DNA of 64,000 nt from Rhizobium leguminosarum bv. trifolii WSM1325 (GTDB lineage Bacteria; Pseudomonadota; Alphaproteobacteria; Rhizobiales; Rhizobiaceae), in the NCBI GenBank assembly GCA_000023185.1, contig CP001623.1, forward strand, positions 186,001 through 250,000, read 5' to 3'. A program made the position numbers and the translations under genes. Below the pieces are notes generated by a model. It saw only the letters and a program-made list of their open reading frames with translations, did not search any database and was not told the DNA's origin. Below are positions 54,399 through 63,695 of the stretch, piece after piece. Position 1 is the first letter of the stretch. Every line of letters starts with the position of its first letter.

Positions 54399-55760
54399 TC
54401 AGCTCCAGGTGCGATCCCAGGAATATTCGTCGTCCCAGCGATCCGTGGGCTGCCAGATGCCGGTGACGCCCGGCTGCAGATGTTGCGAGATCATTTCGTC
54501 GACGACGTCGTCAATCCCCAGGCCCGGCTTATCCGGAACAGTGATAAACCCGTCCTTCACCAGCGGCTTGGGAAGGCCGGTGACGATATCGTCCCACCAG
54601 TCGACATCGGCGGAATGGTATTCGAGCGCCATGAAATTTTCAGTCGCCGTCGCCACGTGTGCGGCGGCCATCGCAGCGATTGGACTTTCTGCCATGTGGA
54701 TGGCCATGGCGACACCATGGTCCTGCGCCATGTCGCCGATCTTCTTGGTCTCGAGGATGCCCCCACTGGTGAGCAGGTCCGGATGGATAACGGAGATACC
54801 GCCGCTCTTGAGCAGAGGCTCGAAGCCCTCCTTGAGGTAAATGTCCTCGCCAGTGCAGATCGGCACTGTGGTTGAGTCCTGCAGTTGTCGGTACTGCTCG
54901 GTATACTGCCATGGGATCACATCCTCGAGCCAGGCTGGCACGTATTTTTCAATTCGCCTGGCAAGACGAATGCCGTTCTGCACCGAGATGTGGCCGATAT
55001 GGTCGATGGCGAGCGGAATATCCATGCCGATGACCTCACGAACCTCGGCAATGTATTGCTCAAGGAAGTCGAGGCCCTTGTCGGAAAAGTGGAGGCCGGT
55101 AAACGGGTGCGGGACGTTATGCAAATCATACGTAGCGTTACGCACGCGCCGCTCTTCAATGGTCTTCAGCGGGCCGCGGTCGGGGTGGCTGCGGTACCCT
55201 TCAAGGGAACCGGCAGGAGACACGACCGCACCGGGCACATCTGCGATCTGCATCAGCCCCAGATCCATCTTGAGGAAGGTGAAGCCGAGCTCCATGCGCT
55301 GCTTGAGGCGCCTGCCGGTCTCGGTGCCGCTGGGCACGGTGGCATCGGTGTCGCAGTACACGCGCACTTTGTCCCGAAACCGGCCCCCGAGCATCTGGTA
55401 GATGGGGACGCCATAGGCTTTGCCGGCAAGATCCCACAACGCGATTTCGACCGCCGATACGCCGCCGCCTTGCCGGCCGTGCCCGCCGAACTGCTTGATC
55501 CGGCGAAACAGGCGGTCGATGTCGCAAGGGTTCTCGCCAAGCAACCGGCTCTTCAGCATCAGCGCGTAGGTGGCGCTGGCACCGTCGCGCACCTCGCCAA
55601 GCCCGACGATGCCCTGGTTCGTGTAAATCTTGAGCAGCACTGAAGTGAACGGCGCGCCGACAATTTCCGCTACCCGCATGTCGGTAATGCGAAGGTCGGA
55701 CGGCTTGGAATGCGTATTCACCCGATTAAGCGCCTCGTCGGCTCCATCTGCCTCTGGCAT
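54399..55760 (-). CDS. Enolase-superfamily enzyme 2 (mandelate racemase family)
   Basis: A 453-residue enzyme, longer than its neighbours, with an extra N-terminus of about 25 residues and an insertion at about 175-225. Ligands and catalytic groups: K164-x-D166 (LKMDLG), D253 (AIDHIGH), E279 (WLEDVI), E305 (CTGEDIY), H355 (AIHMAESP). Its pattern (WLED, TGEDIY) is closest to enzyme 1, suggesting related substrates. ATG at 55760 with GAGGAT upstream. Lies 17 bases before enzyme 1. Confidence 0.82.
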   Translation of the reverse strand: MPEADGADEALNRVNTHSKPSDLRITDMRVAEIVGAPFTSVLLKIYTNQGIVGLGEVRDGASATYALMLKSRLLGENPCDIDRLFRRIKQFGGHGRQGGGVSAVEIALWDLAGKAYGVPIYQMLGGRFRDKVRVYCDTDATVPSGTETGRRLKQRMELGFTFLKMDLGLMQIADVPGAVVSPAGSLEGYRSHPDRGPLKTIEERRVRNATYDLHNVPHPFTGLHFSDKGLDFLEQYIAEVREVIGMDIPLAIDHIGHISVQNGIRLARRIEKYVPAWLEDVIPWQYTEQYRQLQDSTTVPICTGEDIYLKEGFEPLLKSGGISVIHPDLLTSGGILETKKIGDMAQDHGVAMAIHMAESPIAAMAAAHVATATENFMALEYHSADVDWWDDIVTGLPKPLVKDGFITVPDKPGLGIDDVVDEMISQHLQPGVTGIWQPTDRWDDEYSWDRTWS

Positions 55761-55814
55761 GATCTATCCTCGTTCTGTCGGCGGGGTTCGTGCGCGCACG
55801 GCTGCGGCGGCATA

Positions 55815-55842
55815 GAGACTTGCTAATCGAGACTTGCTAATC
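55815..55842. repeat. 14-base perfect tandem duplication at a stop codon
   Basis: GAGACTTGCTAATC occurs twice in direct tandem (55815-55828 and 55829-55842). The second copy includes the reverse complement of the TAG stop of the enolase 3 gene (55837-55839) and its last codons. Looks like a replication-slippage duplication that leaves the protein intact. Confidence 0.75.
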
Positions 55843-57003
55843 CAGCTCTATCTCGTGATTTTGAAGGTAGTCGCGGTTCATTTCAATGCCGAGACCAGGC
55901 TTGGGCGTAAGCTTGAGGCTGCCGTTCGAAACATCGAGTGGTCTGTCGATAAGATGATCGTATTTGCCGAGGTTCCACTCCGACGTTTCGAGTTTATAGA
56001 AGTTGGGAACGGTCATCATCACCTGCGCTCCCGCAACCACGTTGATCGGTCCTGCGGCGTCATGCGGCGAGACCGGGATGTAGTAGGCTTCGCATAGGGC
56101 AGAAATCTTCTTGAGTTCGGTAATGCCGCCGGTCCAGGTGACATCAGGCATGATGTAGTCGGCGAGCCTGTTTTCGAGCACCGGCACGAAATCCCACTTC
56201 GTATGGCCGCGCTCGCCCCACGAGATAGCCGCGCTGACCTTCTCACGGACCTGTCTGAGAGCGTTGAGGCTCTCCGGTGGACAGGGCTCCTCGAACCAGT
56301 CGATCTGACCAGCTTCCTCGAGGCTCCGACAAAGGCGAATGGCGGTGGGAACGTCGAACCGGCCATGCGCATCGATGAGAATGTCGACATCAGGGCCCGC
56401 CGTTTCACGGATCAAAGCCGTGAGTTCGGCGGCTTCGCGCTCATCCTTGCGGGTCATGCTGCCGTCGAGGTAGCCGTCCCGCTGTTCGCGCGCCTGTCCA
56501 TCGCCGCTGCGGCCCTGGTATGGGAAAGGATCGAACTTGAGCGCAGTGTGGCCGGACTCGACGATGTCTCGAATTTCCCGGACCACAGCCTCGTTGCTGG
56601 TGAACTTGGCCTGGTTGGGATGGGTGTAGAGCGCGATTTCATCGCGTACCGGTCCACCCAACAGCTCGTAAATCGGCTTGCCCAAGACTTTGCCTTGGAT
56701 GTCCCAAAGGGCTATGTCGATGGCGCTGACGCATTCGACTGCGGCGCCGCGACTGCCCATGTAGGTGAAGCTGCGGAAAATCTTGTGCCACAGATACTCA
56801 ATACGCGCCGGGTCCTCGCCTGTCAGAGCGGCACCGATCTGGCGCAGGATCGTGCAGAGGGCGCGATTGGCGAGCCTTGTCGTGGTGGTGATCTCTCCCC
56901 AGCCGCTCACCGCCTCGTCGGTCGTCACTTCGACGAACAGAAACTCTCCCCAATAAGAAGCATCGGATCTGATTAGCCACGGCCGAACGCTGGTGATTTT
57001 CAT
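55837..57003 (-). CDS. Enolase-superfamily enzyme 3, galactonate-dehydratase-like
   Basis: A 388-residue enzyme with the sequence pattern of D-galactonate dehydratase relatives: K156-x-D158 (LKFDPF), D211-A-H213 (IDAHGRFD), E238-E239 (WFEEPC), E264 (SWGERGHT) and H314 (SPHDAAG). It would remove water from a sugar acid to give a 2-keto-3-deoxy acid. First structural gene after the GntR regulator. The exact aldonic acid cannot be told from the sequence. Confidence 0.82.
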   Translation of the reverse strand: MKITSVRPWLIRSDASYWGEFLFVEVTTDEAVSGWGEITTTTRLANRALCTILRQIGAALTGEDPARIEYLWHKIFRSFTYMGSRGAAVECVSAIDIALWDIQGKVLGKPIYELLGGPVRDEIALYTHPNQAKFTSNEAVVREIRDIVESGHTALKFDPFPYQGRSGDGQAREQRDGYLDGSMTRKDEREAAELTALIRETAGPDVDILIDAHGRFDVPTAIRLCRSLEEAGQIDWFEEPCPPESLNALRQVREKVSAAISWGERGHTKWDFVPVLENRLADYIMPDVTWTGGITELKKISALCEAYYIPVSPHDAAGPINVVAGAQVMMTVPNFYKLETSEWNLGKYDHLIDRPLDVSNGSLKLTPKPGLGIEMNRDYLQNHEIELD

Positions 57004-57056
57004 CTCGACTGCCTTTGCTTAAGTGGTGGGGATAACGATATCCCAACCTATGTATT

Positions 57057-57767
57057 CTATCCTGCCCGAGCGGCGTTACGCGCACGCATGTGTTCGAGGA
57101 TGTGCCGGCCGGAGCCCTCGACATGGCGTGCAATGAGTTCGGCTGCCTCGCTCGCATTTCCCGCTTTTACATGCGCGATAAGCTCGCGATGCTCGCTAAG
57201 GATCGCGGCACGCCGGGCGAGCGTGAAGTTGAAACGCCGGCTCACGGCTCGAAGCACTTCGCGATGCTTCCACCAAAGCTCGGCGGCATGGCGGTTGTAG
57301 TGCTTTTGGTACATGACGGTGTGAAAGGCGGTGTCCAGCTCGCTGTGCCTGAACGTGTCGGCGAAGTCGTTTTCTTCAATCAGGCCCTGGATTCGTTCGA
57401 GCTCAGCAATGTCTTCGACGGTGGCCATATTCACGAACCATCGCGTCAGGGCCGGCTCGATCAAGACTCCGATCTCGTAGATGTCCCGAACAAAATCCTG
57501 GTCTATGGGCCGCACGCGTGCTCCGCGGTTGGGAACGAGGGTGACAAAGCCCTCGCCACGCAACAGTTGCAGAGCCTCGCGCACGGGGTTGGTTGAGGTA
57601 CCGTGGCGCCGGGCGAGATCGGTGACCACAAGCCGCTCGTTGGCAGCGAGCCGCCCTTCGATGATGTCTTCCCTGATCAGTTGATAAAGCGAGGCGCCCT
57701 CGCTGGAGGCCCCGATGGGGTCGATCCCTTCGGGGGGCTTTGCTTTGAAATCGCTGGTTTCGGCCAA
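57057..57767 (-). CDS. GntR-family (FCD) regulator of the sugar-acid region
   Basis: About 236 residues. The winged helix-turn-helix has VVTDLARRHGTSTNPVREAL and FVTLVPNRGARVRPID, then an FCD domain with DTAFHTVMYQKHYNR. No ATG or GTG lies before the DNA-binding domain and a stop sits directly upstream, so translation must start at a TTG. The TTG at 57767 has GGGG six bases before it and is preferred to the one at 57779. Heads the minus operon of three enolase-superfamily genes and is divergent from the ABC importer. Confidence 0.85.
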   Translation of the reverse strand: MAETSDFKAKPPEGIDPIGASSEGASLYQLIREDIIEGRLAANERLVVTDLARRHGTSTNPVREALQLLRGEGFVTLVPNRGARVRPIDQDFVRDIYEIGVLIEPALTRWFVNMATVEDIAELERIQGLIEENDFADTFRHSELDTAFHTVMYQKHYNRHAAELWWKHREVLRAVSRRFNFTLARRAAILSEHRELIAHVKAGNASEAAELIARHVEGSGRHILEHMRARNAARAG

Positions 57768-57780
57768 GACGGTCCCCAAT

Positions 57781-57794
57781 CAATACACATATTG
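57781..57794. promoter_or_regulatory. Candidate GntR operator in the divergent promoter
   Basis: CAATACACATATTG has perfect five-base arms (CAATA/TATTG) around CACA, directly upstream of the GntR start and within the shared promoter with the ABC importer operon. Its use by this GntR protein is inferred from position. Confidence 0.4.
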
Positions 57795-57971
57795 GTCCGA
57801 TATCACGCAAGACTTCTCGAAACAATGTACGATTTCTTCAATTGACAGGCAATCTACAATCTGAAAACGTATGATCTGGTCGAAGGGATACATTGGGTGG
57901 AAGTCCCGCGGCCGGGAGCAAAGACCGCTTGCCTCGACGCAAAGCGGCTTGGGAGAACCTGGAGGATACCT

Positions 57972-59450
57972 ATGACGAGGATTTCACTCGGCGGTGCCGC
58001 CGCGCGCGCAACTGTATCCACTGCTTTGATGCTATCGTTGATGTCCGCGTCTGCACTGGGCGCGCCGGTCGACCTGAGCAAGTGGTCGCCGGAATATGTG
58101 CGCTCCATTGCCGGCACACAGGACTTTGACACGGCGGGCGATTGCGCCAAGGTCACCCCCCTCGACTACAAGGGGCGACTGACTTTCTGGTATCAGGGCG
58201 TGTTCGAGGGTGACCCCGACCTCCTGCGCCAGTATTACAAGGAGTTCTTCGAGACCTTCCGCAAGACCTATCCAAACATCCAGCTTGAGGAACAAGCCCT
58301 CACCTATAACGACCTGCTGGACAAGTTCCGCACCGCGCTCCTTGGCAATGCAGCGCCAATGGCGGTGCGTCTGCAAATCCTGGGCGGCACCGAGTTCGCC
58401 TCGAAGGGCTATCTGGAACCCCTCAAACCAGAGGACGTAGGGTATTCGACCGACGACTTCTGGCCCGGTGCAATGAAGGCCGTAACCTGGGAGGGGGTGA
58501 CCTACGGCATCCCGACCAACAACGAGACGATGGCGTTCATCTGGAACGCCGACGTCTTCAAGCGTGCAGGCCTCGATCCGGAAAAGGCTCCGGCAACCTG
58601 GGACGACGTCGTCAAATATTCCAAGCAGATCCACGACAAGCTCGGCATTGCCGGTTACGGCCTCGTGGCGCGCAAGAACGCCGGCAATACGCCGTATCGC
58701 TTCATGCCGCAGCTGTGGGCCTATGGCGGCGGCGTTTTCGACGAAGCCACCGCCAATCCGACCTACAAGCAGGTCCAGCTCGACAGCCCGCAGAGCAAAG
58801 CGGCATTGCAAGCCTCCTACGATATGTATGTCCGCGACAAATCGGTTCCGGTTTCGGCGCTCACCAACCAGCAGGCGGATAACCAGCCCCTCTTCCTCGC
58901 TGGCCAGCTCGGCATGATGGTCTCGCACCCCTCCGACTACAACGTCATGCTCGACCTGCAGAAAAAGACGACGGGCGGCGACAAGGACAAAGCGCAGACC
59001 GTCATCGACAATATGCGCTACGGCCTGATTCCGACTGGCCCCGACGGCAAGCGTGCCGTCGTGTTTGGCGGCTCGAACATTCACATCCTGAAGCCCGAAT
59101 ATGTCGAGGGCGGCAAGGTCGACGAGCCGGCTGCAAAGGCTATCAGCTGCATGTGGGCAAGCCCCGAATGGTCGCTGAAAATGGCCTATGCCGGCTCGAA
59201 CCCGGGAAACCTTAACGGCTTCAAGACCAAATGGATGAAGGAACGCCTGGACAGTATAAAGTTCCTTGATGTCACGACTTCGATGCTGCCATACGGCATC
59301 CCGTTTCCGGCGCTGCCCCAGTCCCCCGAGATCATGAACATCATCGTCCCGGACATGCTGCAGAATGCCCTCACCGGAGCCATGACTGTCGACCAAGCAG
59401 CGGACGACGCAGCCAAGAAGGTCAAAGACCTAACGGATGGCGGACTCTAG
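57972..59450 (+). CDS. ABC sugar-binding protein (family 1)
   Basis: A 492-residue periplasmic binding protein with a signal peptide ending near SASALGA-PV. It is a large family 1 solute-binding domain (LTFWYQGVFEGDPD, IPTNNETMAFIWNADVFKRAG). Substrate is probably a sugar, sugar acid or oligosaccharide. GGAGG precedes the ATG. First gene of an importer operon: binding protein, two permeases, ATPase, enolase-family enzyme, RraA. Confidence 0.88.
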   Translation: MTRISLGGAAARATVSTALMLSLMSASALGAPVDLSKWSPEYVRSIAGTQDFDTAGDCAKVTPLDYKGRLTFWYQGVFEGDPDLLRQYYKEFFETFRKTYPNIQLEEQALTYNDLLDKFRTALLGNAAPMAVRLQILGGTEFASKGYLEPLKPEDVGYSTDDFWPGAMKAVTWEGVTYGIPTNNETMAFIWNADVFKRAGLDPEKAPATWDDVVKYSKQIHDKLGIAGYGLVARKNAGNTPYRFMPQLWAYGGGVFDEATANPTYKQVQLDSPQSKAALQASYDMYVRDKSVPVSALTNQQADNQPLFLAGQLGMMVSHPSDYNVMLDLQKKTTGGDKDKAQTVIDNMRYGLIPTGPDGKRAVVFGGSNIHILKPEYVEGGKVDEPAAKAISCMWASPEWSLKMAYAGSNPGNLNGFKTKWMKERLDSIKFLDVTTSMLPYGIPFPALPQSPEIMNIIVPDMLQNALTGAMTVDQAADDAAKKVKDLTDGGL

Positions 59451-59523
59451 TCCGCGCCTGCCGATCTGACCGGCTGCGCCTCGATCGCAGCCGGTTTCTT
59501 CCGAAGAATAGGGGCAGGGCACA

Positions 59524-60483
59524 GTGACGATCTTGACTGGCAAGGCCGAGGCGCGCCGAAGACTGCAACCTGACGGGCACGGCGTGCTGCGAAAGATTTG
59601 GGAGCATCGCGCTGACTACGCGTACGTGCTTCCGGCGATCGCCGTGATGCTCATCGTCATAGCCTATCCGATCTACTATACGATCGAGCTGTCGTTCTTC
59701 AACACACCGCCTGGCCTGCAGCTCCGGGACAAGATTTTTATCGGCTTCGACAACTACACCGCCATCCTCACAAGTCCGGTGTTCTGGACAGTCACCTCGA
59801 ACACTCTGATCTGGACATTAGGATCCACTTTGATCTCATTTGTCCTGGGGTTTGCCTGTGCCCTGGCGCTTCATCGCGACTTTGTCGGCCGCGGCATCCT
59901 GCGGGCCATCCTGATTATTCCCTGGGTCATCAGCGCTGTCGCCGCGTCCTATATCTGGAAGTGGATCTACCATTCGGACTTCGGGATCATTGGCGCGGTG
60001 CTGGTCGGCCTCGGATTGGCCGACAGGCCTCCGAATTTCATCGACAGCGTCAGCACAGTGCTGCCCTCCCTGATCGTCGTCAATATCTGGCGGGAGTTTC
60101 CGTTTGCCATGATCATGATGATGGCTGGCCTGCAGACGGTTCCCGATCAGTTGCTGCGCGCCGCAAAAGTTGACGGAGCCAATGCATGGCAGCGGTTCTG
60201 GCACGTCACTTTCCCGCATTTGAGAAACGTCTCTACGGTGACGATCCTTCTGCTGGCAGTGGCCAACTTCAATTCATTCATCATCCCCTGGATCATGACC
60301 GGCGGCGGGCCGTCGAACGCATCGCACATCTGGATCACCCACATTTATGAGCTCGCCTTCGGCCGCCAGCGCTGGGGGGTGGCATCGGCCTATTCGGTGC
60401 TGCTGTTCCTGATCCTGATGTCGTTCGGCTACTTTTACGTCCGTGCTCTGAGCGGCAACGAGCGGAAGGATGGGAGCGCATGA
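59524..60483 (+). CDS. ABC sugar importer permease (MalF/UgpA type)
   Basis: A 319-residue membrane protein, GTG start with AGGG upstream. Spans begin with AYVLPAIAVMLIVIAYPIYY and ALHRDFVGRGILRAI; the EAA loop reads RAAKVDGANAWQRFWHVTFP. Overlaps the second permease by four bases. Forms the inner-membrane channel with it. Confidence 0.9.
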   Translation: MTILTGKAEARRRLQPDGHGVLRKIWEHRADYAYVLPAIAVMLIVIAYPIYYTIELSFFNTPPGLQLRDKIFIGFDNYTAILTSPVFWTVTSNTLIWTLGSTLISFVLGFACALALHRDFVGRGILRAILIIPWVISAVAASYIWKWIYHSDFGIIGAVLVGLGLADRPPNFIDSVSTVLPSLIVVNIWREFPFAMIMMMAGLQTVPDQLLRAAKVDGANAWQRFWHVTFPHLRNVSTVTILLLAVANFNSFIIPWIMTGGGPSNASHIWITHIYELAFGRQRWGVASAYSVLLFLILMSFGYFYVRALSGNERKDGSA

Positions 60484-61370
60484 GCACGGTTGCCGAGACT
60501 GCTCCTCGGGTTAAAGCCCGTCGCCGCATGCGCATCGACGGATGGCGGTGGGGCGGACGCATCTTCCTCGTTTTCATGATGCTCTACACCGCGTTGCCGA
60601 TGATCTGGATGCTGATCACCTCGATCAAGTCCGGCTTCGCGGCCATGCAATTCCCGCCGCAATGGTGGCCCGACCAACCCACCCTTGCCAGCTACCAGAA
60701 ACTGCTCGATCCGCAAAACAGCGTCGGCCAGGACTTCCTCCGCTTCTTCTGGAACAGCCTTTTCGTCTCCACCGCCACGACCATCCTTTCGGTCATCGTG
60801 GCAGTACCTGCGGCCTACGCGTTTTCGCGCTTCACGTTCCCGGGCCGAAACTTTCTGTTCTTCGCCGTCTTGCTCCGCAACATGTTCCCGGCCGTGATCT
60901 TTCTCGTGCCGCTCTTCATCCTGATGCGCGCGATCGGGCTGGTTAACACGCATTCGTCACTCGTCCTCACCTACCTCACATTTGGCCTGCCGCTGGCAAT
61001 CTGGCTCCTCAAGGGCTTTTACGACAACATTCCGGTGCAGCTCGAGCAGGCGGCGCGCATCGACGGCGCGACGCGGTTTCAGGCCTTTGTCCTGATCGTG
61101 ATGCCGCTCTCGACGCCAGGAATCATCGCCACGGCGATCTATTCCTTTATCGGCGCGTGGAACGAATACATCTACGCATACACCTTCCTTTCCAAGAACG
61201 AGCAGTTGACACTGCCGGTCGGCATCCAGCGCTTCTTCTCGGAAAATACGACGGACTTTCCGGGCCTGATGGCGGCCAGCTTTATGATGAGCGTGCCCGT
61301 CGTGGTCCTGTTCCTTGTCCTGCAACGATACTTCGTACGCGCCCTCACGGAAGGCGCAGTCAAGCACTAG
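60480..61370 (+). CDS. ABC sugar importer permease (MalG/UgpE type)
   Basis: A 296-residue permease. The N-terminal span is IFLVFMMLYTALPMIWML, the EAA loop EQAARIDGATRFQAFVLIVMP and the C-terminal span SFMMSVPVVVLFLVLQ. ATG overlaps the previous stop (ATGA). No defects seen. Confidence 0.9.
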   Translation: MSTVAETAPRVKARRRMRIDGWRWGGRIFLVFMMLYTALPMIWMLITSIKSGFAAMQFPPQWWPDQPTLASYQKLLDPQNSVGQDFLRFFWNSLFVSTATTILSVIVAVPAAYAFSRFTFPGRNFLFFAVLLRNMFPAVIFLVPLFILMRAIGLVNTHSSLVLTYLTFGLPLAIWLLKGFYDNIPVQLEQAARIDGATRFQAFVLIVMPLSTPGIIATAIYSFIGAWNEYIYAYTFLSKNEQLTLPVGIQRFFSENTTDFPGLMAASFMMSVPVVVLFLVLQRYFVRALTEGAVKH

Positions 61371-61381
61371 AGGAGTTGCCG

Positions 61382-62479
61382 GTGGCCCACGTGGTCCTTA
61401 ACGATCTGGTCAAGACCTATGGCAGCTTCAAAGCTGTCAACAACGTTTCGCTGACGGTCAACGACGGCGAATTCGTTGCGCTCGTCGGCCCTTCAGGCTG
61501 CGGCAAGACAACCACGCTCAATCTTGTGGCGGGGCTCATCCCCATTACATCTGGCGACATCGTCATCGGCGACCGGGTGGTCAACGACCTCGACCCCAAG
61601 GACCGGGACATCGCAATGGTGTTCCAGAACTACGCGCTCTATCCGCAGAAATCGGTCTACAAGAACCTGGCCTTCCCGCTGCAGATGCGCAAACTGCCAA
61701 GGGACGAGATCGACAGGAAGGTCAAGGAAGCAGCGCGCGTGCTCGACATGACGCAGCTGCTCGAGCGCAAGCCACGCGAACTTTCGGGCGGGCAACAGCA
61801 GCGCGTGGCGCTCGGCCGTGCCCTCGTTCGCGATCCGGCGGTATTTCTGATGGATGAACCACTCTCCAACCTCGACGCAAAGCTGCGCGTGCAGATGCGC
61901 TCAGAGATCAAGCGTTTTCACCAGGACCTCAAGGCGACGATCATCTACGTGACGCACGACCAGCTCGAAGCGGTGACCATGGCCGACAGGATGGCGGTGA
62001 TGAACGGCGGCTACCTGCAGCAATACGATTCACCGGCGCAGGTCTTTGCTCATCCGGTGAACATGTTCGTCGCCAGCTTCGTCGGCAGCCCGGCGATGAG
62101 CCTTGTTCCGCTGGAGGCATCAACGGCAAGCGGCAACACTGTGTTGATCAGCGCGGAGGGCTGGCACTTCGAGCTCTCGCCACACAACGCCCAGAAGGTC
62201 GCGAGGGCAACAACCAAGAAAGTCGTGCTCGGCGCACGTCACTCGGCGATCAAGCTGCACAAGAGTGCGGTGCCAGGAAGCATCCCTGCCAAGGCCTATA
62301 CGGTGGAGCCGACCGGAGACGTCACCTTCGTACAGGCGTTGCTGTCTGGCGCCATCGTTAACGTCAGCGTGCCGCCGACCATTGCCGTTGCGCCCGACGA
62401 GCAGATTTGGCTCGAGTTCGACCAGGAGCGGATGCATCTGTTCGACGGCGAAACAGAAATGGCCCTCAAGGCCAACTGA
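61382..62479 (+). CDS. ABC sugar importer ATPase (MalK/UgpC type)
   Basis: A 365-residue ATPase: Walker A GPSGCGKTTTLN, Q-loop FQNYALYPQKS, signature LSGGQQQRVALGRAL, Walker B VFLMDEPLSNLDAK, switch THDQLEAVTM. A C-terminal TOBE-like regulatory domain follows (about 240-365). GTG start at 61382 with GAGGAG six bases upstream; longer upstream frames overlap the permease gene. Confidence 0.9.
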   Translation: MAHVVLNDLVKTYGSFKAVNNVSLTVNDGEFVALVGPSGCGKTTTLNLVAGLIPITSGDIVIGDRVVNDLDPKDRDIAMVFQNYALYPQKSVYKNLAFPLQMRKLPRDEIDRKVKEAARVLDMTQLLERKPRELSGGQQQRVALGRALVRDPAVFLMDEPLSNLDAKLRVQMRSEIKRFHQDLKATIIYVTHDQLEAVTMADRMAVMNGGYLQQYDSPAQVFAHPVNMFVASFVGSPAMSLVPLEASTASGNTVLISAEGWHFELSPHNAQKVARATTKKVVLGARHSAIKLHKSAVPGSIPAKAYTVEPTGDVTFVQALLSGAIVNVSVPPTIAVAPDEQIWLEFDQERMHLFDGETEMALKAN

Positions 62480-62512
62480 GACCAAGCGGATGCGTGTGAA
62501 ACGAGGGCGTGG

Positions 62513-63676
62513 ATGACTACGAAGCTTAAAATCACGGCGATCAAGCCCTATCCAGTATGGGTAGGAACGCGCAACCAGATGCTGGTCAAGGTCGAGACTG
62601 ACAACGGCATCTTCGGCTGGGGCGAGAGCGGCTTGAGCGGTCGCGAGAAGGCCGTGGCCGGCGCGATCGAGCACTATCGCGAGTTTCTCATCGGCCGCGA
62701 CGCGATGCAGATTGGTCGGATCTGGCAAGAAGTCTATCGTAGCCAATATTTCGAAGGCGGACGCGTTCTGCAGGCGGCGATTTCCGCCATCGACATTGCC
62801 CTGCACGACATCAAGGGCAAGGCGCTGGGGGTGCCGGCCCACGACTTGCTGGGCGGCAAGCAGCGCGACCGCATTCCCACCTTCGCCTCGACCGGTGACG
62901 AGGCCGAGGGCGATGTTGCCATCGAACGAGCCCGCGAACTACGCGCACAGGGATGGCAGGCGATCCGCTTCTTCCCCATCGGGCAAAACAGCAAGGACTT
63001 CTTCGAGCCGCGGGAGTCGATCGGCGCGACCGCAACGATGCTAAACAAGGCGCGCGAGGCGCTGGGCGACGACGTCGTCCTCGGCATCGACTATCATCAT
63101 CGGCTATCGGTGGCAGAGGCGGCGAGCTTCTGTAACAAGCTCGGCCGTGGCGTGATTGATTTCCTCGAAGAGCCGATACGAGACGAGACACCGGAGGCCT
63201 ACGAATCCCTGCGCACGATGACCGACATCCCGTTCGCCATCGGCGAGGAATTTGCCAGCAAGTGGCAGTTCCTGCCCTACATCGAGCGTGGCATCCATCA
63301 GTTCAACCGGCTCGATGTTTGCAATGTGGGCGGGCTCACCGAAGCGATGAAGGTGGCTGGTTGGAGCGAGGCGCACTATGTGGACCTGATGCCGCACAAT
63401 CCCCTCGGCCCAGTCTGCACGGCCGCGACCATCCATCTCGCTGCCGCGGTGGCGAATTTCGCCTGGCTCGAGACCAGGGCGCCCGAAACAAAACTGGGCT
63501 TCGACAATTCCGACTTCTTCCCCGTGCAACCACGGCTCGACGGCCCCGACTATCCGGTCAGCGATCTGCCGGGGCTGGGCGTCGAGGTCAACGAAGAGGC
63601 GGTCAAGGCGGAGAGCTTTCGGTTCTGGGAAGCACCTCACCTGAAGCGCCGCGACGGTTCTGTTACGAACTGGTAG
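62513..63676 (+). CDS. Enolase-superfamily enzyme 4, galactonate-dehydratase-like
   Basis: A 387-residue enzyme with D193 (GIDYHHR), E219-E220 (FLEEPIR), E245-E246 (IGEEFASKW) and H295 (MPHNPLGPV). The KxD-type position before the barrel centre has arginine (IRFFPIG), unlike enzyme 3, so it may act on a different sugar acid. Co-transcribed with the importer, 33 bases after the ATPase stop. Confidence 0.82.
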   Translation: MTTKLKITAIKPYPVWVGTRNQMLVKVETDNGIFGWGESGLSGREKAVAGAIEHYREFLIGRDAMQIGRIWQEVYRSQYFEGGRVLQAAISAIDIALHDIKGKALGVPAHDLLGGKQRDRIPTFASTGDEAEGDVAIERARELRAQGWQAIRFFPIGQNSKDFFEPRESIGATATMLNKAREALGDDVVLGIDYHHRLSVAEAASFCNKLGRGVIDFLEEPIRDETPEAYESLRTMTDIPFAIGEEFASKWQFLPYIERGIHQFNRLDVCNVGGLTEAMKVAGWSEAHYVDLMPHNPLGPVCTAATIHLAAAVANFAWLETRAPETKLGFDNSDFFPVQPRLDGPDYPVSDLPGLGVEVNEEAVKAESFRFWEAPHLKRRDGSVTNW

Positions 63677-63695
63677 TTCACCATCGGAGTCTAAA

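Noticed and set aside
53434..54840. Plus-strand open frame of 468 codons opposite two enolase-superfamily genes
   Set aside because: Crosses the boundary between two real genes and has no domain.
53182..63676. Hydroxyproline-betaine epimerase (HpbD) among the enolase-superfamily genes
   Set aside because: These genes flank a sugar importer under their own GntR, far from the betaine genes, and two look like galactonate dehydratases.
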